Source of the DNA: Candidatus Acetothermia bacterium
GTDB lineage: Bacteria > Bipolaricaulota > Bipolaricaulia > RBG-16-55-9 > JANLFV01
NCBI GenBank assembly: GCA_024653345.1
Contig: JANLFV010000018.1
Span: forward strand, 1 to 26,271
Direction: 5' to 3'
DNA: 26,271 nt
Positions within the stretch are counted from its first letter, which is position 1; the number at the start of each line of letters is the position of its first letter. The position numbers and the translations under genes are program-made. This document shows, piece after piece, positions 1 through 6,823 of this stretch. Below the pieces are notes generated by a model that was given only the letters and a program-made list of their open reading frames with translations, had not been told where the DNA came from and ran no database searches.

Positions 1-94
1 GCCACCTCCCTAGCCAGAGGCCAAAATCTGTCCAACTCCAGGGGTCCACTTCATGGTCTTCAGTTAAGCCCTAAGGCGGGGAGGATTGATGTCC

Positions 95-129
95 CCCTCA
101 TCCCGACTTTCTCCCTCCAGGGGAGAAGG
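95..129 (-). repeat. Degenerate copy of the intergenic hairpin repeat
   Basis: This stretch (CCCTCATCCC ... CTCCCTCCAGGGGAG) resembles, in inverted orientation, the hairpin core found at 996-1036 and 2041-2075. It sits just before the DUF2283 reading frame. The copy is imperfect, so I call it a relic of the same intergenic element. Confidence 0.4.
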
Positions 130-182
130 AGATGTGTCATCTCCGCGTGTCTTACGACCAAGCTCGAGCGGAGGAAGAAGCC

Positions 183-424
183 ATGGCCCAAGTAAGAGTC
201 CCTGATAAGCTATTGGAGAGGATTTCCAAGAATTTGCCCCTCTTGGCGGGGCTACCGGCCTATCCCGGTTCGATCGACTACGACAAGGAAGCCGATGTGC
301 TCTCCCTCTGCTTCGCCAGGGCCCAGGATGCCGCGGCTCGCCTGATGCTGGAGGAGGGGACCTCCTTTGGTATCGTGGAGAGAAGCTCGTGGGGATCACG
401 ATCCTCGAGGCCGCGAAGCGGTAG
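183..424 (+). pseudogene. DUF2283 family protein, interrupted by a frameshift
   Basis: DUF2283 proteins are small (about 60-80 residues) with the motif Y-D-x-E-A-D-x-L; they are often found near toxin-antitoxin genes and their role is not established. Here SIDYDKEADVLSLCFAR gives the family motif about residues 30-46 counted from the ATG at 183, which is preceded by a GAGGAAG ribosome-binding site; an ATG at 132 in the same frame is less convincing. The open frame then runs into an unlikely tail (SSWGSRSSRPRSGR, stop at 426). In the frame one base over, GEKLVGITILEAAKR followed by a stop at 422 is exactly the kind of C-terminus the family has. One base is missing around 363-377; adding one base to the T run at 366-368 joins the halves. 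It may be a real mutation or a consensus error. Confidence 0.65.
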
Positions 425-505
425 GTAAGCAAGCGCGAATCATCTTATTCAGGCGGCGGGGGCTACGATCGCGCTGTCCTGACGGATTCCAAGTCCGAGC
501 AGGGT

Positions 506-882
506 TCAGACCAACTTCAGCCTCACCGCCCGGGGGTCGATGATCACCTCTTCCATCTCCAGATCGAGTTTGATCCGCCACTTTTGCATCGTGCTCGCTC
601 CAAGGATGAGCTTCTCGGAGAGGTCCTCGATGACCACCACTTCATCGGAGATGGTGAAGCCGTCGACGATGATATCGACGATGATCCGCTCCTTAGGCTC
701 GAGCCTCCTCCCCTTCTCCGCCAGCGCGAACGCCCTGGGGCGGGGAAGGGGCAAGATGGTCGCCACCCTCGCCGCTACCTCCTTCCGGATGAAGGAATAG
801 CTCGCCTCCGCATCGAAGAGGGCTTCCAGCTCGGTCTCCCCCGATCTCCCTCGATCTTGAGGCGCTTGACTAATAGGCTCAT
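506..882 (-). pseudogene. Retropepsin-like aspartyl protease family protein, frameshifted near its start
   Basis: Bacterial small retropepsin-like proteins are about 120-130 residues with an N-terminal active-site motif of D-[TS]-G-A type and a C-terminal I-I-G/L-G-A motif. Here the C-terminal half is open (DLSEKLILGASTMQKW then EEVIIDPRAVRLKLV and stop). The matching N-terminus, MSLLVKRLKIEGD, starts at the ATG at 882 but lies in another frame; the frames join if the run of five C at 838-842 (five G in the gene) had six. The repaired protein reads GETELEALFDAEASYSFIRK, so the place of the catalytic D-T/S-G-A holds D-A-E-A: the Asp remains but the flap Gly is gone. Proteolytic activity is therefore doubtful even after repair. 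The gene converges with the DUF2283 gene. Confidence 0.6.
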
Positions 883-932
883 TCCGGAACCAGTATAGGC
901 CATACTCAGGACAGGTGCAACCAAGAAGCCAA

Positions 933-961
933 GGGCCCCGAGGCTCAGCGCCTCGGGGCCC
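933..961 (-). terminator. Perfect 12-bp hairpin 3' of the toxin gene
   Basis: GGGCCCCGAGGC (933-944), loop of 5, then GCCTCGGGGCCC (950-961). It lies about 100 bases beyond the stop of the DUF3368 gene and can serve either strand. There is only a weak T-rich stretch after it on the minus strand (TTGGCTTCTTGG). Confidence 0.6.
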
Positions 962-1037
962 CTCCTATTCCGTCCCAGCGCGCACCCGCACTTCTCCCTC
1001 CCCCTTGAGGGGGGAGGGTTGGGGTGAGGGTGGCATC
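933..1037. repeat. Two-hairpin intergenic repeat, copy A
   Basis: The unit is: GC-rich hairpin (933-961), the linker CCTCCTATTCCGTCC, then a second hairpin CCCTCCCCC-TTGA-GGGGGGAGGG (996-1018), and the tail TGGGGTGAGGGTGGCAT. The same order with about 70-80% identity is found at 1979-2080. The two copies are direct repeats bracketing the UPF0175/DUF3368 pair. Each copy also sits at the 3' end of a minus-strand gene, so an RNA-level 3'-end role is possible. Confidence 0.7.
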
Positions 1038-1059
1038 TGCGAGGCTTGCTGACTTTGGG

Positions 1060-1572
1060 CTATTCTTCGGGCTCGGCGGGCCTTCGGGCTTCGCCCGCTT
1101 CCTTCAGGAGGGCCTCATAAAGCTCGGGAGCGAGCCTAAGCCCCTGGGCAATCAGTCCGTCAAGGGCGCTCTTGACCTCCGGGATTAGACCCTTCTCCTT
1201 GGCCCTAACCAAAAGACCGCCCGTCCCGATGACCTCTAGTCCAGCTCGGCGGCATACAGTTCGCCCCCGCTGCTCGTCCATCAGGACGGCATCGGCACGC
1301 CTCTCTCGCGCTAGAGCGATCACTGCGGCGTCTTTGCGGCTCAAGCCTCGATGGCAGTATCTCTCGATCAACCGAGAATTGCTCACCCGTTCCATCTTGA
1401 CCCAGGGGGCCTCTCCAATCTCCCGGCTGCCCGGCCGATCTCCTCCTTGGATCACCACCTCTTGATAAACCTCCTCGGGGATGATGATCTCTTGAAATGG
1501 CCGCTTCAATAGACAGAGGAGGCCGATTCGCGCCAGGAGGATGAGTGGGCTCGAATCGGAGATGATCACCAT
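1060..1572 (-). CDS. DUF3368 PIN-like protein (probable toxin)
   Basis: A 170-residue protein of the DUF3368 family, PIN-domain-like putative RNases commonly encoded with UPF0175 proteins as a toxin-antitoxin pair. The N-terminus MVIISDSSPLILLARIG gives the first acidic residue (Asp6) of a PIN fold; LSRKDAAVIALA in the middle and AVLMDEQRGR near residue 95 supply the further conserved acidic positions; GTGGLLVRAKEKG is the typical C-terminal DUF3368 signature. The start ATG at 1572 lies 15 bases after the stop of the UPF0175 gene, so the two are one transcript, antitoxin first. RNase activity is inferred from the family only. Confidence 0.85.
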   Translation of the reverse strand: MVIISDSSPLILLARIGLLCLLKRPFQEIIIPEEVYQEVVIQGGDRPGSREIGEAPWVKMERVSNSRLIERYCHRGLSRKDAAVIALARERRADAVLMDEQRGRTVCRRAGLEVIGTGGLLVRAKEKGLIPEVKSALDGLIAQGLRLAPELYEALLKEAGEARRPAEPEE

Positions 1573-1587
1573 AGCCTGGCCCAGGCT

Positions 1588-1860
1588 TCAGCGAGTGAGC
1601 CTTCTGAGGGCGGAGAGCTCCGGTTTCACCTCGCGGCTATCATAGTTCATCAGTGGCACCTCATATCGGGCCATCAAGCTCAGGAAGTCCTGCCAGTTCA
1701 TCCCCAAGATCTCGGCCCCATAGGAGGAGGTTATCTCCCCCCGACGGACTAAATCGAGGATTAGCGACTGGAGGACTCTCCGGCTCACCTCTTGAGGGTC
1801 CTTCCCTAGCAGGGGGAGTATCTCTTCAGGGAGCTCCAGTTCCAGCTTCCTTGAGGCCAC
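1588..1860 (-). CDS. UPF0175 family protein (probable antitoxin)
   Basis: A 90-residue UPF0175 protein. Members are small, helix-rich and thought to be DNA-binding antitoxins of DUF3368 partners. Visible signature: an N-terminal strand KLELELPEEIL, the helix LVRRGEITSSYGAEILGM and WQDFLSLMARYEVPL, which has the form of a helix-turn-helix. I chose the GTG at 1860 because it gives the usual family length; the frame stays open to an ATG at 1992, but those extra 44 residues (rich in Pro and Ser) do not look like the family and overlap the hairpin of repeat copy B. It probably represses its own operon, as such antitoxins do, but no operator is evident. Confidence 0.8.
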   Translation of the reverse strand: MASRKLELELPEEILPLLGKDPQEVSRRVLQSLILDLVRRGEITSSYGAEILGMNWQDFLSLMARYEVPLMNYDSREVKPELSALRRLTR

Positions 1861-1978
1861 AGCTCTAGCATACCGGCCCGAGCTAGAGATTTCAACCGAC
1901 CTGTCCGGCTGTTCTAAGGTCCACTCGGATTGGATCGGCGGGGAGAGCCCACGAGCAGGATCAGGGCAAGAAAGCTGA

Positions 1979-2005
1979 GCCCCGAGGCTCACTGAGCCTC
2001 GGGGC
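1979..2005 (-). terminator. Hairpin 3' of the surface-protein gene at 2085
   Basis: A near-perfect 27-base palindrome (12 or more paired bases) about 80 bases after the stop of the gene ending at 2085. It lies between that gene and the UPF0175 gene, which reads in the same direction, so it probably isolates the antitoxin-toxin pair from the surface cluster. Confidence 0.5.
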
Positions 2006-2080
2006 CCTTCCTATTCTGTCCTGGTCTGCCCCTCACCTCACCCTCTCCCTCGAGGGGAGAGGGCTGGGGTGAGGGTAGCA
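1979..2080. repeat. Two-hairpin intergenic repeat, copy B
   Basis: Second copy of the unit at 933-1037. First hairpin GCCCCGAGGCTCA-C-TGAGCCTCGGGGC (1979-2005), linker CTTCCTATTCTGTCC, second hairpin CCCTCTCCC-TCGA-GGGGAGAGGG (2041-2063), tail TGGGGTGAGGGTAGCAT. The stem of the first hairpin is longer than in copy A and the loop differs, but both arms changed together, so base pairing is kept. Confidence 0.7.
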
Positions 2081-2084
2081 TATA

Positions 2085-3137
2085 CTACCTCAAGATCACC
2101 AGCTTCCGCACCTCGCTCCTCAGGACCGTCCCGTCGTAGCCCTTGACGGCCACAGTGTAGAGGTAAACGCCGTTCGCAAGGGGCGCGCCTCTATCGTTCC
2201 GCGGCAGCCATTCCAAGGCGCTGCTCGAAACCCAGCCGCTGTCGAAGATTGCCCGCCCGGCCGGGCTGAAGACCTCGACCCTGAGGCCCGCGAGCCCCGC
2301 CCCGAGGGCGGCGAACCTGATCGGTCCCCGGCCGCTCCCGCTCGCTTGGAACCTCAGGGCGCTCAGTGCGGTAGCCCCCGCCGGGGGCGAGAGCGCCAGC
2401 CCGGAGGTTTTCAGCGGCGCAGTCAGCACGGCGCTCTTGAACCTGCAGAGGCCGTAGATCAGGCACTTCATGCTCTCCTTGACCCGGACCTCGCCTCGCC
2501 AGGCGGCCTCCAGCCTCCGCATCGCGCTGCTCACCAGGCTCTTCGCCTTCCGCAGCTCCCTGGCTGTAGGCGAGGCTAACTCGACCAGTGTCCGAGCGCC
2601 CAGAAAGTCCGAGCTCGCCTGCGCGAGATTTATGCTGATATCCACGAGTGTCTGGTTCACGCTCTCCAGGCAGCCTCCCAGGCAGTTGGCGAGGATCTTC
2701 CCCAGCTCGGCGGCCTCCGTCTGGGTGATCTTCGTGCTGACCTTGCTGTCTATAGTCTGGCCTAGATCGTAGACTGCTGCCTCTAGGTAATACTCCTTGA
2801 AGCTCCGCGCTGCCCCGATCCCCGACTGAGCCTTATTGATCCGGCCCATCGCCTTGGTTATCGCTGTATCCACCAGGCTCGTCTGAATGGTCCCGCGACG
2901 GCTGAGCAGGGCGAGGGCCTCCGTCCCAAAGCCCTTTGCTTTGATGATCTCCGCGCTCACCTCGGTCCGGACTAGTTCTCTGAAGGTCTCCGCATCGGCC
3001 GAGATGGCATTAGCGGCGTCGATGAGCGTTGCCTTGAAGCCCGCGGAGATGTCGGCAACGGCCTGAGGAGAGATCAGCCACAGGGCACAGCCCCAAATAC
3101 CCGCCAGCAATAAGAACGCAAGAACTCTCCTGCTCAC
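2085..3137 (-). CDS. Exported helical protein with FlgD/sorting-type C-terminal tail
   Basis: About 350 residues, unknown function. The start is taken as the GTG at 3137 because AAGGAGGT lies 5-6 bases before it; an ATG at 3155 is in frame but would put that ribosome-binding site inside the gene. A signal peptide follows (RRVLAFLLLAGIWGCALWL, cleavage near QAVA). Residues about 30-230 are predicted helical by composition (Ala, Lys, Ile, Ser), with two Cys pairs (NCLGGC and KCLIYGLC). The last ~90 residues are the tail shared with the other big proteins: FSPAGRAIFDSGW, then LANGVYLYTVAVKG and the end RKLVILR. It has no cohesin, dockerin or PKD domain. It follows the operon ending at 3324, after a hairpin, so it is probably transcribed separately. 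Confidence 0.75.
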   Translation of the reverse strand: MSRRVLAFLLLAGIWGCALWLISPQAVADISAGFKATLIDAANAISADAETFRELVRTEVSAEIIKAKGFGTEALALLSRRGTIQTSLVDTAITKAMGRINKAQSGIGAARSFKEYYLEAAVYDLGQTIDSKVSTKITQTEAAELGKILANCLGGCLESVNQTLVDISINLAQASSDFLGARTLVELASPTARELRKAKSLVSSAMRRLEAAWRGEVRVKESMKCLIYGLCRFKSAVLTAPLKTSGLALSPPAGATALSALRFQASGSGRGPIRFAALGAGLAGLRVEVFSPAGRAIFDSGWVSSSALEWLPRNDRGAPLANGVYLYTVAVKGYDGTVLRSEVRKLVILR

Positions 3138-3289
3138 GACCCACCTCCTTCTCATGCGATTCTAGAGGAAGGGATGGGCCAGTTGTCTGTGATCCTCATT
3201 ACTCTCAACCAGAAGGGGGCGAGGCGCGCGGACGTCGTAGTCCAGAAGTCCGGTTGGAGAGCGGAACCAGCTACTCAGGAGAGCACGGA

Positions 3290-3318
3290 CCCGCGATGAA
3301 TGGGCTAATTCATGCGGG
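3290..3318 (-). terminator. Hairpin just after the PKD/cohesin gene
   Basis: CCCGCGATGAAT and ATTCATGCGGG pair with one bulged base around a loop of six, ending six bases from the stop codon at 3324. It has the position of a terminator for the operon that runs from 8361 down to 3324, but no T run follows. Confidence 0.5.
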
Positions 3319-3323
3319 CTTGC

Positions 3324-5183
3324 TCATCTCTGGATGAGCAGGCTCTGGACGGCCGAGCGCCCGAGGGCCTGGCCGTCCGGCCCCAGGGCCTGGATGTAGT
3401 AGAAGTAGGCCCCGTTGGGGAGGGGCTGGCCTTCCGCGGACTTCAGGTTCCAGGCGAACTCTTGAGCTGCTAGCGTCAGCTCTTGCTCGAAGACCAGCCG
3501 GCCCGTGGCGGCGAAGAGGCGGAGCCTGGCCTTGGCGGCCCCGCTCGGGAGCGCGTATTTGAAGGTGGTCTGCGTCGAGGCCGGGTTGGGGTAGCAGTGG
3601 GCGGTCACGCTCGGCTGGACTTGGCCCACGCGGATCTGCTTCGTCGTGCTCCCGGTGAGGCCGTCGTTGTCGGTCACGGTGAGCTTGACGGTATAGACCC
3701 CGCGTTTGGCGTATTTGTGCGCGGGGTTCTGCTCCGTGGCGGTCGAGCCATCTCCGAATTCCCAGGCCCAGGACTTGATCGTCCCATCGGGGTCGGTCGA
3801 GCGGTCGGTGAACCGGACGAGCTGGCCCGGCTGGGGGCTCTCCGGGGCGAAGCTGAACGCGGCCTGGGGCGCCCCGGCCGCGCCCTGGGCGACCGTGATC
3901 TGCTGGGAGGTCAGCCCTGTCGCACCCCGGTCGTCCGCGACCTTCAGGGTCACCTTGTAAGTGCCGGCCTTCTTGTAGCGGTGCTCCGGGTCGCGGAGCG
4001 TGCTCGTCGTCCCGTCCCCGAAGTCCCAAAACCACAGGACCACCTCGCCATCGGGGTCGCTCGCCTGGGAGAAGAACTTCACCGTGTCCTGGGTGCTCGG
4101 GCTGGTCGGGGCGAAAGTGAAGGCGGCCTGGGGCGGCTCGTTCACCGCTACTTTGAAGACCGTCAGCTCGCGGAAGAAGGAGTCGGTCGCCCCGCGATTG
4201 TCGGCGACCGTCAGGGTTACCCGATACCTCCCCGAGGCTGAGTATCGATGCGATGGGGCCTCGACCGTGCTGCTGCTGCCGTCGCCGAAGTCCCAGAACC
4301 GGAAGGTGATCTGGCCGTCGGGATCGCTCGAATGATCGGTGAACCGGACCTCGTCCCCCACCGTAGGCCGAGTCGGGGAGAAGGTGAAGTAGGCGATCGG
4401 GGGCTGATTCGGCGGCGCGGGGTAGACGACCAGTTCCTTCACCGCCCGGCCGATCGCCCCCTCGTTGTCGGTCACGGTGAGCTTGACCGTGAACACGCCC
4501 ACCTCCTTGTAGCGATGGGTCGGATTCCGGTCATTCGAGGTCGCCCCGTCGCCGAACTCCCACTCCCAGGCGATGATCTTCCCATCGTCGCTCGATTCGT
4601 CGCTGAACTGGAGCGTCTCCCCGGCGAACGGCTTCTCCGGGGAGACGGAGAACGCGGCTTGGGGCGGGGGATTGAGCTTGATGGTCAGCCGGCCGTCGAT
4701 CGTGGTGTAAGCGATGTCGTTGCCCTGGGGATCGCGGAGCGCGTCGATCCGGCTTATCCTGATCGGCGTGCTCTCCCCGAGGTTCCCGACCGCCCGGACC
4801 TCGAGCTCGACCACCGCTCCCTCGGTCTTGGCCGCCTCCGCGGGCGCGGAGGCGGTGAACCTCACGCTCCCCGCCCCGTTGTCGATGGTCTGGGCTGTGA
4901 TCGTATAAGGAGTTATTCCTGTGACCGCGAGCACCTCCATCACCTGGGGGTCATAGGTGAGCTCTCCACGGGGGCCGATCTGGATCAGCCCCAGGCCGGG
5001 CGCGGGCACCCCGCTCACCAGGACGCGGATGATCGTCGTGGCGCCGGGCGAGGCCGATCGGGTCTCGACCGTCACCTCGGCGTTCGTCGCGGCCCGTATC
5101 GGCCCGGTCCCGGGCCACAAGAGCAGGGGAGCGACAGCGAGGGCCAGGAGCAGCAGCCTCAGCCTCCCCTTCCCTTTGTCCAT
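3324..5183 (-). CDS. Exported cohesin-like protein with four PKD domains and sorting-type tail
   Basis: About 620 residues. Signal peptide RLRLLLLALAVAPLLLW; cohesin-like module at about 35-170 (IQIGPRGELTYDPQVMEV is its hallmark); four PKD domains at about 171-258, 259-348, 349-438 and 439-523, each with the WxFGDG core (WEWEFGDGATS, FRFWDFGDGSSS, WFWDFGDGTTS, WAWEFGDGSTA) and an LTVxDNxG strand; then a tail of about 95 residues starting CYPNPASTQTTFKY and ending SLLIQR. The tail matches the FlgD-like/type-IX-secretion type-A sorting domain. PKD repeats are extracellular Ig-like modules for protein or sugar contact. The start is either the ATG at 5183 or a GTG at 5207; I prefer the ATG because nothing resembling a ribosome-binding site precedes the GTG. 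It lies 43 bases (19 from the GTG) after the lipoprotein gene, in the same operon. Confidence 0.85.
   Translation of the reverse strand: MDKGKGRLRLLLLALAVAPLLLWPGTGPIRAATNAEVTVETRSASPGATTIIRVLVSGVPAPGLGLIQIGPRGELTYDPQVMEVLAVTGITPYTITAQTIDNGAGSVRFTASAPAEAAKTEGAVVELEVRAVGNLGESTPIRISRIDALRDPQGNDIAYTTIDGRLTIKLNPPPQAAFSVSPEKPFAGETLQFSDESSDDGKIIAWEWEFGDGATSNDRNPTHRYKEVGVFTVKLTVTDNEGAIGRAVKELVVYPAPPNQPPIAYFTFSPTRPTVGDEVRFTDHSSDPDGQITFRFWDFGDGSSSTVEAPSHRYSASGRYRVTLTVADNRGATDSFFRELTVFKVAVNEPPQAAFTFAPTSPSTQDTVKFFSQASDPDGEVVLWFWDFGDGTTSTLRDPEHRYKKAGTYKVTLKVADDRGATGLTSQQITVAQGAAGAPQAAFSFAPESPQPGQLVRFTDRSTDPDGTIKSWAWEFGDGSTATEQNPAHKYAKRGVYTVKLTVTDNDGLTGSTTKQIRVGQVQPSVTAHCYPNPASTQTTFKYALPSGAAKARLRLFAATGRLVFEQELTLAAQEFAWNLKSAEGQPLPNGAYFYYIQALGPDGQALGRSAVQSLLIQR
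3327..3870 (-). repeat. Paralogous 3' end shared with the gene at 6820-8361
   Basis: The last PKD domain plus the whole tail of this gene and of the gene ending at 6820 (6823-7370) are close paralogues. DNA blocks are identical over tens of bases, for example around 3557-3600 and 7056-7099, while the upstream PKD domains differ much more. This pattern suggests recent duplication or gene conversion of the 3' module. Confidence 0.7.
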
Positions 5184-5226
5184 CACTCGAAAAATGCGCC
5201 CTCCCACTCCGGTCCGGCGGAGAGGT

Positions 5227-5805
5227 CTACTCGATGTTCAGCTGGCCGTTGCTGATCACGGAGGGGGCCAGGTCCTCGCCCCGCTCGCCCAGGAGCAAGT
5301 CCACTCTTGTCAGCTTCAGCACGCTCCGCTCTCCCGCCTTGCCCAGCACTTGAACCTCGAGCTCCAGGATCTCACCCTCCCTCACCCCTCCGGAGAGGCT
5401 GGCCGCGGCGAACCGCGCCCGCCCTGCAGCGGCGTCGATCTCGCTGGCAAAGACCGAGAAGCCCCCTACCCCGACGATGCTCTTGACCTGGAGGACCTTA
5501 GGATCGAAGACCAGCGCGCCGCGCGGGCCGACCTGGATCTCGGCCAGCCGCCCGTCGGTCAGGACCTCAACGGAGATCTTAACCTTGATCGTCTGCCCCG
5601 GGTTGGCCGTGGCGCTGGCGATAGTTAGCCTTACTGCGGGCTTTCCCACGAAGCTCTCTCCCAGAGAGCCGAGGAGGTCGCAGCCGCCAAGGAACGGACC
5701 GAAGCCGAGGAGGAGAGCTAGGACCGCGAGCAGCCCAGCCCTCCTCAGCCGGGAGGGCTTCCTCTGGGATCTGGCCTCGAGAGCCGATCTAGACTTAGTT
5801 GCCAT
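5227..5805 (-). CDS. Cohesin-like domain lipoprotein
   Basis: A 192-residue protein with a basic N-terminus, a hydrophobic stretch (AGLLAVLALLLGFG) and the lipobox L-G-G-C, giving lipid-modified Cys42. Nearly all of the rest is one cohesin-like module (residues about 55-192): IQVGPRGALVFDPKVLQV is the strand-turn-strand block shared with its neighbours, and the end has the KLTRVDLLL and NGQLNIE strands. Unlike the other exported proteins of the cluster it lacks the sorting-type tail, so it would be anchored by lipid instead. It sits between the PorV-like gene (52 bases) and the four-PKD gene in one operon. The start ATG at 5805 has a GGAG site. A cohesin held on a membrane could be the docking point for the dockerin proteins encoded at 8538 and 10787; that is inference. 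Confidence 0.8.
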   Translation of the reverse strand: MATKSRSALEARSQRKPSRLRRAGLLAVLALLLGFGPFLGGCDLLGSLGESFVGKPAVRLTIASATANPGQTIKVKISVEVLTDGRLAEIQVGPRGALVFDPKVLQVKSIVGVGGFSVFASEIDAAAGRARFAAASLSGGVREGEILELEVQVLGKAGERSVLKLTRVDLLLGERGEDLAPSVISNGQLNIE

Positions 5806-5857
5806 CGTCGTCTCCGCTAGTCACGCATCCCGTGGGCTGATGGTGCTCGCCGCGGGC

Positions 5858-6823
5858 TTACTTGAAGAATGGCGTTAGATCCACAGAGAACGCCAGGCGG
5901 TGGCTGTCCAGCCCCTCGGGATAGGCAATGAAGGCATAGTCTACCCAGAAGTTCTGCATTCTGAGGCCGAAGCCGAGGGTCAGCCCCAGCCCGCCGCGGA
6001 CGAACCCGCCGGTCCTGAGCCGCAGCTCCTGGACGCCGTAGCCGAGGTTGAGGAACCGATACTCCGACCCCAGATGGAAGGCGCCGCTCCCCTCAAGGTC
6101 GAGCGCTAGGATCAGGTTATCGAGAACCCTGGCGGAGGTCCCGAAGCGGAGCCCCAGGTTCCACGGCTCTTTATGACCGCTCCCGTATTCGACCCCCAGG
6201 CTGAGGAGGTTCTGGACCATCAGCCCCAAGCGGAGCGCTCTGACAGGGCCGAGCCGGAGCGCGCTGAGGTCGGCGAGCAGGCCCGAGTCGAGCGCCAGGC
6301 CCGAGCCGCTCCCCTCCTCCAGGGTGCTGATTTGGAGGAGCTTGAGGTTCAGCCCGAGCGCGATCGAGCTGGGGATGGCCGCGAAGAACCTGGCGGGACG
6401 GAGGGCATAGGAGCCGACCAGCCCGTAGCTGCCGTAGCCGAAGGTCTTCCCCGGCTTGTCCGAGGCGTCATATTGGGTGATCCCGCCGACGGAGAAGAAG
6501 AGGATCCCGCTCCCGAAGCCCCTCCCGACAAGCGCCAGGTTCCCGAAGCTCGCGCCGAATCGCGGCTCGTAGAAGGAGCCGAGCCGCAGGCCCTCCAAGA
6601 GAGTCAGTCCGGCCGGATTATAGAAGAGCGAGTTCTCATCGTCGGCCAGCCCGGTGAACGCTCCGCCCATCCCCAACGGCCGGACGCCAGGATCGATGTC
6701 GAAGAGTGAGACCAAGCTCTGCGCTGAGGCCGGAGCCGTAGACAGGAACAGGGCTATCAGGAGTAGCCCGGCCAGCGCCCCTTGGAGCCCGCGCCTCTGC
6801 GAACGGATCAGCCGTCCTTTCAT
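5858..6823 (-). CDS. PorV/PorQ-like outer-membrane beta-barrel protein
   Basis: A 321-residue protein with a signal peptide (GALAGLLLIALFLSTAPASA) and the hallmark N-terminus of the PorV/PorQ (UPF0164-like) family: GVRPLGMGGAFTGLADDENS followed by LFYNPAGL. The rest is alternating short beta strands rich in Gly, Leu and aromatic residues, ending in a C-terminal Phe-containing strand (DLTPFFK), as barrels of the FadL type do. In type IX secretion PorV shuttles tail-bearing cargo to the surface attachment complex. The start is fixed by an ATGA overlap with the stop of the preceding gene (6820-6823), so translation is coupled to that cohesin-PKD protein, itself carrying a sorting-type tail. A longer start at 6865 is rejected for that reason. 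No other type IX component is in the window. Confidence 0.8.
   Translation of the reverse strand: MKGRLIRSQRRGLQGALAGLLLIALFLSTAPASAQSLVSLFDIDPGVRPLGMGGAFTGLADDENSLFYNPAGLTLLEGLRLGSFYEPRFGASFGNLALVGRGFGSGILFFSVGGITQYDASDKPGKTFGYGSYGLVGSYALRPARFFAAIPSSIALGLNLKLLQISTLEEGSGSGLALDSGLLADLSALRLGPVRALRLGLMVQNLLSLGVEYGSGHKEPWNLGLRFGTSARVLDNLILALDLEGSGAFHLGSEYRFLNLGYGVQELRLRTGGFVRGGLGLTLGFGLRMQNFWVDYAFIAYPEGLDSHRLAFSVDLTPFFK

Noticed and set aside
64-432. Minus-strand 122-codon frame over the DUF2283 gene
   Set aside because: Its protein is Arg/Pro/Ser-rich without any recognisable motif, while the plus strand shows clear DUF2283 signatures.
1861-1992. Longer N-terminus of the UPF0175 protein from the ATG at 1992
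   Set aside because: The 44 additional residues do not fit the family and run into the repeat hairpin at 1979-2005; the GTG at 1860 gives the normal length.
3600-4700. Regularly spaced similar DNA blocks that could suggest a CRISPR array or tandem repeat
   Set aside because: The period is about 265-270 bases and matches the PKD domains of one reading frame; there are no short direct repeats with unique spacers.
4248-5255. Long plus-strand open frame (335 codons) opposite the four-PKD gene
   Set aside because: It is antisense to a well-supported cohesin/PKD gene; its protein is low-complexity Arg/Gly/Asp/Glu/Pro sequence with no family features, as expected for a GC-rich shadow frame. The same holds for 6826-8082 and 8952-10280.
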